Positions 58,179-64,000 of a stretch of DNA of 64,000 nt are shown here, piece by piece. Each line of letters starts with the position of its first letter. The first letter of the stretch is position 1. The notes under the pieces were generated by a model. That model saw only the letters and a program-made list of their open reading frames with translations. It was not told the DNA's origin and searched no databases. Source of the stretch: Salinisphaera orenii subsp. orenii MK-B5 (lineage in GTDB: Bacteria > Pseudomonadota > Gammaproteobacteria > Nevskiales > Salinisphaeraceae); the NCBI RefSeq assembly GCF_003788635.1, contig NZ_AYKH01000041.1, forward strand, positions 1-64,000. The letters run 5' to 3'. The position numbers were made by a program, and so were the translations under genes.

Positions 58179-58786
58179 TAGTCGACGCGTTCGAGCAGTT
58201 TCTTCAGATCGGCGCGCAGTGCGTCCACGCTCTGTTCCTGATTGACCAGCAGCCGTGCCTTGCCTTCCGGGCCGAACACGAAGATCGCGCTGCTGTGCGA
58301 GACCAGATAGAAGCCGTTGTCGTTGGGCTCACCGTAGCCGTAGGTCACGCGGTAGCGCTTGGACAGCGTCTGGAGCTGCTCCTGGCTGCCCGTGAGCCCG
58401 GCGAAGCGCGGCCCGAAACTCGAGGTGAACTGCGCCAGGCGTTCCGGGTCGTCGCGCTCAGGGTCGACGCTGACGAACAGCACGTCGATGTTCTCGCGGG
58501 TCGTGTCGTCCAGGCCCCCGAGCGCGGCACGGATGCGGGCCATCGTGGCCGGGCAGATGTCAGGACAGTTGGTGTAGCCGAAGAACAGCAGTTTGAGCCT
58601 GCCGTCATAGTCGTCGGCCTCGACGGCGTTGCCGTTCTCGTCGGTCAGATTGAAGGCGAGATCCGGCATCACGCCTTCGATGTCGTGGGCGTTGTACTCC
58701 GGTTCGCCGCCACTGCAGGCGGCGAGCAGAGCGGTCGCGGCGAGTGCGAACACGACAAACAGGCGGCGGGGCAGGCGATGGTTCAT
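58178..58786 (-). CDS. SCO1/SenC family copper chaperone lipoprotein
   Basis: A 202-residue thioredoxin-fold protein that delivers copper to the CuA site of cytochrome c oxidase. It has a lipoprotein signal with lipobox LLAAC, the copper motif GYTNCPDICP (CxxxC) and the third ligand His in YLVSHSSAIFVF, plus FVSVDPERDDPERL. It is coupled to a CtaG-like membrane gene (ATGA overlap). Its TAG stop codon lies on the edge of repeat copy B. Confidence 0.92.
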   Translation of the reverse strand: MNHRLPRRLFVVFALAATALLAACSGGEPEYNAHDIEGVMPDLAFNLTDENGNAVEADDYDGRLKLLFFGYTNCPDICPATMARIRAALGGLDDTTRENIDVLFVSVDPERDDPERLAQFTSSFGPRFAGLTGSQEQLQTLSKRYRVTYGYGEPNDNGFYLVSHSSAIFVFGPEGKARLLVNQEQSVDALRADLKKLLERVD

Positions 58787-59658
58787 ACGGTCTGGCGCTC
58801 ATCGGGTCGGGAAGCGGTCACGGCGGGCTCGGTCGGCGATGCGGTGCTGCGGTCGTGTACGAAGCCCAGCCGCAGGAGGATGAGGGTGGCGACCACGCTC
58901 ATCATCGCGGCCGGAATCCACGTGATCAGGCCGCCGAGCTGCTGGTCGACGATGGGCGATATCGGAAAGGCGCGCCCGCAGACGGCATAGACGTCGTAGA
59001 CGGTGTCCGGGGCGAGCGCGATATAGGCGCCGATCGCGATCTGCGGCGGCATCACCGCCCACAGCACGATGATGCGCAGGCCGATGGAATAGGTCGTCGG
59101 CGTGGCGCCGGGCCGGCGCGGGTCCAGCATGAACCACCAGAACAGCAGCCCGTCGACGGCCATCGACAGGTTCATCAGCCAGTAGTCGCGGGCCGAGAGC
59201 ATGGCCGTGAAGTGCACCGACGGCCACAGCCAGAAATAGATCAGGCCGACGAACAGGGCCGCGCTGATCACCGGATGCTGGAGTACGCGATACAGCCCCG
59301 CAACCGGCGGCAGGGCGCCGAGCCCGCGCATGCCGCGCGACAGCCACAGCGGCGCACCCGCGGCCAGCACGGCGGTGGGCATGGACAGCGCGATCAGGAA
59401 CGGCCCCAGATGATGCAGTATCAGATGCTGGGCCCGGTGGATGAAGAACATGTACTGGGCGTAGTAGTCGACATGGGTCTGCATCACCGTGTACATGGAC
59501 GCCAGCCCCACGAAGAACGCGATCGCCGGCAGCACGTCGCGCGCCCGTCGGCGGCGCGCCAGCCCGCGGACATAGCAGGCCGCCACGATCGCGAACAGGG
59601 CGATCAGCCAGTACAGGGGCTCCCACGGCGTGAGCCAGCGTGCGATCTCGGCGGCCAT
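58783..59658 (-). CDS. Cytochrome c oxidase assembly protein, CtaG type (Caa3_CtaG)
   Basis: A 291-residue inner-membrane protein with about seven spans, of the caa3-type CtaG family (PF09678): WLTPWEPLYWLIALFAIVA, MFFIHRAQHLILHHLGPFLIALSMP (His-rich core), HPVISAALFVGLIYFWLWPSVHFTAML, and VDQQLGGLITWIPAAM. ATG 59658 is chosen; the longer frame adds 20 poor residues. With the downstream sco gene it forms an oxidase-assembly pair; no oxidase subunit genes are in the window. Confidence 0.86.
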   Translation of the reverse strand: MAAEIARWLTPWEPLYWLIALFAIVAACYVRGLARRRRARDVLPAIAFFVGLASMYTVMQTHVDYYAQYMFFIHRAQHLILHHLGPFLIALSMPTAVLAAGAPLWLSRGMRGLGALPPVAGLYRVLQHPVISAALFVGLIYFWLWPSVHFTAMLSARDYWLMNLSMAVDGLLFWWFMLDPRRPGATPTTYSIGLRIIVLWAVMPPQIAIGAYIALAPDTVYDVYAVCGRAFPISPIVDQQLGGLITWIPAAMMSVVATLILLRLGFVHDRSTASPTEPAVTASRPDERQTV

Positions 59659-59662
59659 TCCC

Positions 59663-60148
59663 CTATGACCCCGATTCGTCGCGGGGGTTGCGCACGCCGG
59701 GCGCGGCGGTGGCGACAAACGTGCCGTCGAACTCGAAGGCGGTGTCGCCGTCGTCGTCGGCTATCCGGACGGTGAGTTCAAGACGTCCGCGGCCGCGGTG
59801 CGCCACGGCGTCGACGAAGCGGGCGAGCGCGGCGGCCTCGGGCAGCTGCATGCGCGTCGTCAGCGCACGCCGCAGCGGGGCGAGATAGCGCGTCTCCGCG
59901 CGCTGGACGACCACGGCGGCGTCGAGGCCGGTGCTCGTGACCAGCCACTGCGTCTGGGCGAAGCCGGCCACCAGGGCGACGACATAGAGGCTGCCGCCGA
60001 AGACCGTGCCGTGCAGGTTGCGGTTGGCGTCGAAGGGCGCCTCGGCGCGCACGCTGCCGTCGGCGTCCAGCGCGAGCCGGATGCCGGCCGCCCGGGCCAG
60101 CGGGATCTCGTCTGCGACCCGGCGCTGCAGCCGCTCGAGCGTGTCCAC
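59663..60148 (-). CDS. YiiD_C-type hotdog thioesterase domain protein
   Basis: A 161-residue protein with a single hotdog domain of the putative thioesterase family (YiiD_C, PF09500): IPLARAAGIRLALD, the core NRNLHGTVFGGSLYVVALVAGFAQTQWL, and YLAPLRRALTTRM. The family is thought to act on acyl-CoA or acyl-ACP. It is 2 bp from the small membrane gene upstream and in a run with an SDR and an acyltransferase, consistent with lipid metabolism. Confidence 0.83.
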   Translation of the reverse strand: MDTLERLQRRVADEIPLARAAGIRLALDADGSVRAEAPFDANRNLHGTVFGGSLYVVALVAGFAQTQWLVTSTGLDAAVVVQRAETRYLAPLRRALTTRMQLPEAAALARFVDAVAHRGRGRLELTVRIADDDGDTAFEFDGTFVATAAPGVRNPRDESGS

Positions 60149-60149
60149 G

Positions 60150-60341
60150 TCAGCGCTTCCAGTCGTCCTTGTCGCGCTCCTCCTCGGCCCAGGCGTCGTC
60201 GTCGAGATCGCGCAGCTTGCTGCGGTCGACGTGCTTGAGATCCTCGCGGCTGGAGGCGATCTGGCGTCGCACCCACTGCAGGATGCCGAATGCGGCGACC
60301 ACGAGGACGACGATGACGATCAGCCAGACGAGCGTTTTCAT
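60150..60341 (-). CDS. Small single-span membrane protein
   Basis: A 63-residue protein: MKTLVWLIVIVVLVVAAFGIL is one membrane span, followed by a highly charged tail (HVDRSKLRDLDDDAWAEEER and DKDDWKR). Its start overlaps the SDR stop (ATGA), and the thioesterase gene begins 1 bp after its stop, so it is a true coupled gene despite its size. Family not recognised; it may anchor or adapt the neighbouring lipid enzymes. Confidence 0.75.
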   Translation of the reverse strand: MKTLVWLIVIVVLVVAAFGILQWVRRQIASSREDLKHVDRSKLRDLDDDAWAEEERDKDDWKR

Positions 60342-61093
60342 GAGCGGCCTCCGGCGATGCGCCGGATCAGAGGAAAGTACAACGCATAGGGTAGCCGCTG
60401 CAGCGTCTTGAGCACATAGGACAGCCGTTTCGGAAACGTGATCTCGAAGCCGCGGCCGTCGAGCCCGCGCCGGATCCGGCGGGCGGCATCGTCCGGCTCG
60501 ATGATGAACGGCATGGGAAAGCGGTTCTTGTCGGTCAGCGGCGTGCGCACGAAGCCCGGCGTGATCACGCGTACGTCGATGCCGCGCGGCGCCAGATCCA
60601 GGGCCAGCCCTTCGGCGAGGGCGATCATCGCCGCCTTGGAGGCGCAGTAGGGCGCGCCGTCCGGCAGGCCGCGGAAGCCGGCCACGCTGGCGGTCAGCGC
60701 GATCTGGCCGCGGCCCCGCGCGCGCATGGCCGGCAGTACCGCGCCGATGCCGTTGACCGCGCCGCCGTAGTTGACGTGCATGCGCTCGCGCACGTCGGCG
60801 GCGTCGAAGCGATCCACCGAAAAGCCGCTGCCCACGCCGGCGTTGAACACCGCGCGGTCGATCGGGCCGAGCCGGCGTTCGATGTCGGCGGCGACGGTGA
60901 CGTTGGCGTCCGCATCGGTCACGTCGAGGGCGAACGGGTGGATCGCCGCCGGCGCCCGCGCCCGGACCGCGGCGAGTCGCTCGGCGTCGCGCCCGGACAC
61001 GGCCACCTGCCAGCCGTGCCCGGCCAGTTCCACCGCCAGCGCGGCGCCGATGCCCGAGCTGGCGCCGGTGATCCAGGCCACGCCCGCCGTCAT
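60338..61093 (-). CDS. Short-chain dehydrogenase/reductase
   Basis: A 251-residue classical SDR: NAD(P) motif TGASSGIGAALA, NAGV, catalytic Ser in ALTASVAGF and YCASK (YxxxK). An Arg in the region SGRDAERL suggests NADP preference. It is coupled to the acyltransferase upstream and the small membrane protein downstream. The C-terminus has a basic, hydrophobic tail (PKRLSYVLKTLQRLPYALYFPLI), unusual for soluble SDRs and suggesting membrane association. A lipid keto or hydroxy group is a likely substrate. Confidence 0.9.
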   Translation of the reverse strand: MTAGVAWITGASSGIGAALAVELAGHGWQVAVSGRDAERLAAVRARAPAAIHPFALDVTDADANVTVAADIERRLGPIDRAVFNAGVGSGFSVDRFDAADVRERMHVNYGGAVNGIGAVLPAMRARGRGQIALTASVAGFRGLPDGAPYCASKAAMIALAEGLALDLAPRGIDVRVITPGFVRTPLTDKNRFPMPFIIEPDDAARRIRRGLDGRGFEITFPKRLSYVLKTLQRLPYALYFPLIRRIAGGRS

Positions 61094-62025
61094 CGGGAGT
61101 CGCCGAGCCGGTCGAAGCGGGTCGCGGACTGACGCGGATCCTGGAGCGCGGACACTTCGGCGTCCTTTTCCGCCCAGACACCTTCCAGCCAGCGCTTGAA
61201 GCGCTCGCGGTACTCGGGATCGGCGCTGTAGTCGCCGTCGAACAGGTCGCGCGGGACATCGAGCCGGCGCACGCGGATCACCACCTCGGGGATCCGGCCG
61301 CAGAGAAAATCCCAGAACCGCGGTTCGGGCGTATTGACGTAGGCCACGCTCATGTCGAGCACGCCGTCGAGCACGTCGCGCATGGCGTTGATGGCGAAGG
61401 CCGTGCCGCCGGCCTTGGGCGGCAGCAGCGCGGCGTAGGGCGAGCCGGCCGCCGCGCGCTTGGCGGCGGTCGAGCGGGTGCCTTCGGCGTAGTTGACGAT
61501 CGAGACCGGCCATGCGCGGAACACCGCGCAGGCGCGGCGCACCGTCTCCATGTCCTGGTTGCGCAGATCGGGGTTGCGCTCGAGTTCGGCCCGGCTGTGG
61601 CGTTTCATGAACGGAAAATCCAGCGCCCAGCAGGCCAGCCCCACCACCGGCAGCCAGCGCAGCCGCTCCTTGATGAAGTAGCGCGGGAAGGGCAGCTGCG
61701 GCTCGACCACGTGGCACAGCAGCATCACGTCGGCCCAGCACTGATGATTCGAGATCAGCACGTAGCGCCCGTCCGGATCGTCGGGCACCTGCTGGTCGTA
61801 GGTCACCCGGGTGCCGGAGACGCCGACGATGACGGCGTTGACGCCGCGCGCCCACCAGCGGGCGACCCAGAGCACGGCGCGCGTGGCCGGCGTGCGCACC
61901 GCCGGCCAGGGCGCGGCCAGCTTCACCAGGCTGGCGGGCAGCAGTGGGATGAAGCCGAGCAGCGTGACGAGCACCATGCCCGCGACCGCGATCGCGCCGC
62001 GCAGGGGTTCGAGCCAGCGTTTCAT
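61090..62025 (-). CDS. 1-acylglycerol-3-phosphate acyltransferase-like protein (YihG type)
   Basis: A 311-residue membrane acyltransferase of the PlsC family. SNHQCWADVML is the HxxxxD active-site motif, VNYAEGTRST the phosphate-binding EGTR motif, and an N-terminal hydrophobic segment (about 9-35) anchors it. FIKERLRWLPVVG and DFPFMKRHSR match the YihG branch. It is the first of four coupled genes with the SDR, small membrane protein and thioesterase. Confidence 0.88.
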   Translation of the reverse strand: MKRWLEPLRGAIAVAGMVLVTLLGFIPLLPASLVKLAAPWPAVRTPATRAVLWVARWWARGVNAVIVGVSGTRVTYDQQVPDDPDGRYVLISNHQCWADVMLLCHVVEPQLPFPRYFIKERLRWLPVVGLACWALDFPFMKRHSRAELERNPDLRNQDMETVRRACAVFRAWPVSIVNYAEGTRSTAAKRAAAGSPYAALLPPKAGGTAFAINAMRDVLDGVLDMSVAYVNTPEPRFWDFLCGRIPEVVIRVRRLDVPRDLFDGDYSADPEYRERFKRWLEGVWAEKDAEVSALQDPRQSATRFDRLGDSR

Positions 62026-62143
62026 CGGGGCGCGTCCGGCGGCGTCGTGACGGTCATGACGGCAATGTAGCGCCTGCGCCGCGTCGCGCCAACCGCCCGT
62101 CCCCGGCCCGCCGTCGGACTGCGCCCGGCTTGCGCGCCCGCCA

Positions 62144-63190
62144 TCAGCGGGCCGAGAATTCGTGCACCGCGTCGACCAGCGCGGCGACGTGGTCGGGCTT
62201 GATGTCCGGGGTGACGCCGTGGCCGAGGTTGAACACATGCCCGGGACCGTCGCCGAAGCGCGCCAGCACGTCGCGCACGTGTTCACGGATGACCGCCGGC
62301 CGGGCGTGCAGTACCGCCGGGTCGAGGTTGCCCTGCAGCGCGACCCGGTCGCCCACGCGGGCGCGGGCGGCGTCGATGTCGATGGTCCAGTCCAGCCCGA
62401 GCGCGGCCGCGCCGGTATCGGCCATCGATTCCAGCCACGGCCCGCCGCCCTTGGTGAACAGGATCGCGGGCACGCGGCTGCCGTCCGGCGCCGGCTCCAG
62501 CGCGTCCACGATCGCCTGCATGTAGGCCAACGAGAACTCGCGATAGCCGGCGGGGGTCAGCACGCCGCCCCAGGTGTCGAAGATCTGCACCGCCTGGGCG
62601 CCGGCGGCGATCTGGGCGTTGAGATAGGCCGCGACCGAGCGCGCGAGCACGTCCAGCAGCTGGTGCAGCGCCTCGGGCGCGTCGTACATCAGCTTCTTGA
62701 TGTGGGCGTAGTTCTTGGACGGGCCGCCCTCGACCATATAAGTCGCCAGCGTCCACGGGCTGCCGGCGAAACCGATCAGCGGCGTGCGCCCGTCCAGCTC
62801 GCGCCGGATCAGCTCGACCGCGGCCGGCACGTAGCCGAGCTCGCGATCGATGTCGGGCACGGTGAGCCGGGCGATCTCGTCGGGGGTGCGCACCGGATGA
62901 TGGAAATGCGGCCCCTCGCCGGCGACGAAATGCAGGCCCAGGCCCATGGCCTCGGGAATGGTGAGGATGTCCGAGAACAGGATGGCGGCGTCGAAGTCGA
63001 AGCGCCGCAGCGGCTGCAGCGTGACCTCGCAGGCGAGCTCCGGGTTCTGGCACAGGGTCAGGAAGCTGCCGGCCTGTTCGCGCAGCTTGCGGTATTCGGG
63101 CAGATAGCGTCCGGCCTGACGCATCAGCCAGACCGGCGTGGCGTCGACGGGTTCGCGCGCGAGCGCGCGCAGCAGGCGATCGTGTGACAT
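62144..63190 (-). CDS. hemE: Uroporphyrinogen decarboxylase
   Basis: Decarboxylates uroporphyrinogen III to coproporphyrinogen III, the substrate of HemF at 4.7 kb. The 348 residues contain the signature [17 protein letters not shown] with the active-site Arg, [19 protein letters not shown] with the catalytic Asp, and [28 protein letters not shown] follows. It lies between pyrF and the acyltransferase on the same strand with gaps of 91 and 118 bp. Confidence 0.96.
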   Translation of the reverse strand: MSHDRLLRALAREPVDATPVWLMRQAGRYLPEYRKLREQAGSFLTLCQNPELACEVTLQPLRRFDFDAAILFSDILTIPEAMGLGLHFVAGEGPHFHHPVRTPDEIARLTVPDIDRELGYVPAAVELIRRELDGRTPLIGFAGSPWTLATYMVEGGPSKNYAHIKKLMYDAPEALHQLLDVLARSVAAYLNAQIAAGAQAVQIFDTWGGVLTPAGYREFSLAYMQAIVDALEPAPDGSRVPAILFTKGGGPWLESMADTGAAALGLDWTIDIDAARARVGDRVALQGNLDPAVLHARPAVIREHVRDVLARFGDGPGHVFNLGHGVTPDIKPDHVAALVDAVHEFSAR

Positions 63191-63281
63191 GCAAAGGGCT
63201 CTTGGGGCCGGCAGTGGCTGCCGACGGACGATTCTGGCGGGCAGTTTACCGGTCCCGAACCGGCGGCCGATAGGCGTGCGG

Positions 63282-64000
63282 TCAGTCGCCGCGTTCGGCC
63301 ACCGCGGCCGCGATCTCGTCCTGGATGGCCGCGGCCGCCGCGGCCGGGTCCGCGGCCTCGCGGATCGGGCGGCCCACGACCAGATGATCGGCCCCGGAGG
63401 CGATGGCGCGGCGCGGCGTCATCACCCGTTTCTGGTCGTCCGGAGCGCGCTCGTCGTTGGCCACCGGTCGGATGCCGGGCGTGACCGCGATCAGCCGCTC
63501 GGGTGCTTCCGCGCGCAGCCGCTCGACCTCCAGGCCGGAGGACACGACCCCGTCGCAGCCGGCCGCCAGCGCGCGCCGCGCCCGCGAGAGCACGAGTGTC
63601 GGGATGTCGCAGGCAAAGCCCATGTCGTCGAGGTCGCCCTGGTCGAGACTGGTCAGGGCGGTCACCGCCAGGATGCGGGCGCTGCCGCTGCGCGCCTCGG
63701 CCGCCGCCGCCATGATGCCCTGATTGCCGTGCACGGTGATGAAGTCGACGTCGCGCGCGCACAGCCGCGTCACCGCCGCCGCCACCGTGGCCGGCACGTC
63801 GAACAGCTTGACGTCCACGAACACCTTCTTGCCCCGGGCCTTGAGCCAGTCCACCAGCTCGAAGTAGCCGGGCGACATCGCCAGCTCCAGACCCACCTTG
63901 TAGAAAGTCACGGTATCGCCCAGACGCACGACCAGCGACCGGGCCGACTCGGTGTCGGCCACGTCGAGTGCGAAGATCAGGCGGTCGCGGTCGTCCGGTA
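63282..64000 (-). CDS. pyrF: Orotidine 5'-phosphate decarboxylase, partial
   Basis: OMP decarboxylase, last step of UMP synthesis. The visible C-terminal 239 residues run from the right window edge, where [13 protein letters not shown] is the first barrel strand, through [13 protein letters not shown] with the catalytic Lys/Asp set, to [21 protein letters not shown] and [11 protein letters not shown], the phosphate-binding end. The start codon lies outside the window; GTG 63962 inside it would drop the first strand and is unlikely. Confidence 0.95.
   Translation of the reverse strand, partial: PDDRDRLIFALDVADTESARSLVVRLGDTVTFYKVGLELAMSPGYFELVDWLKARGKKVFVDVKLFDVPATVAAAVTRLCARDVDFITVHGNQGIMAAAAEARSGSARILAVTALTSLDQGDLDDMGFACDIPTLVLSRARRALAAGCDGVVSSGLEVERLRAEAPERLIAVTPGIRPVANDERAPDDQKRVMTPRRAIASGADHLVVGRPIREAADPAAAAAAIQDEIAAAVAERGD

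Overview
The window is about 64 kb of GC-rich, densely packed bacterial chromosome (roughly two thirds G+C by eye). Gene content and order point to a Gammaproteobacterium: hemF-tsaC near dprA-tsaP with divergent def-fmt-rsmB, hisI-hisE-tatABC, waaF next to aroE, an E. coli-length Slt and Cca, OxyR with its paired cysteines, and a Mg-type HemB. A halophile-like lineage such as Salinisphaera is a guess from gene mix and GC only. I saw no phage, integrase, transposase gene, CRISPR array, rRNA or tRNA. Both ends cut genes (uppP on the left, pyrF on the right). Layout: 0.3-11.9 kb, on the minus strand, is a long run tsaP-like, dprA, smg, topA, tsaC, hemF, oxyR, slt, cca. 12.0-15.4 kb on the plus strand is def, fmt, rsmB and a PfpI/DJ-1 protein. 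15.5-19.1 kb on the minus strand is hisB-hisH-hisA-hisF plus a SIMPL-domain protein. 19.2-23.8 kb on the minus strand is trkA-trkH, then a TPR protein, homoserine kinase and dtd. 24.0-26.2 kb on the plus strand is hisI-hisE-tatA-tatB-tatC. 26.2-28.1 kb is sparse: a repeat element, two small exported proteins and two strong terminators. 28.1-31.3 kb on the minus strand is waaF-aroE and mntR-nfi. 31.4-51.7 kb is dominated by envelope glycan genes: a 10-TM unknown, four related GT4 glycosyltransferases plus a WaaG-like one, an LPS-type kinase, a methyltransferase, a protein resembling GT42 sialyltransferases, a pyruvyl transferase, two GT-A glycosyltransferases and an FkbM methyltransferase. This stretch is interrupted by hemB, an ArsS-type radical SAM gene, an ECF sigma/RskA anti-sigma pair, a DUF547 protein and glpK. 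51.8-63.2 kb holds mdh, a lipid-modification operon (FAD oxidoreductase, DUF1365, Cfa-like methyltransferase, MFS carrier), a second lipid set (acyltransferase, SDR, small membrane protein, thioesterase), ctaG-sco, and hemE. How the genes work together: the 31-51 kb genes most likely build and decorate the LPS core or a related surface glycan; WaaF supplies the heptose step and the kinase, GT4 set, pyruvyl transferase and GT42-like protein would add branches and charge. hemF, hemB and hemE serve haem synthesis, with oxyR directly downstream of hemF. The 53-62 kb lipid genes look like a membrane fatty-acid modification system. The most unusual non-coding feature is a diverged pair of about 190-bp inverted-end repeats, one touching the tatC stop codon and one touching the sco stop codon.
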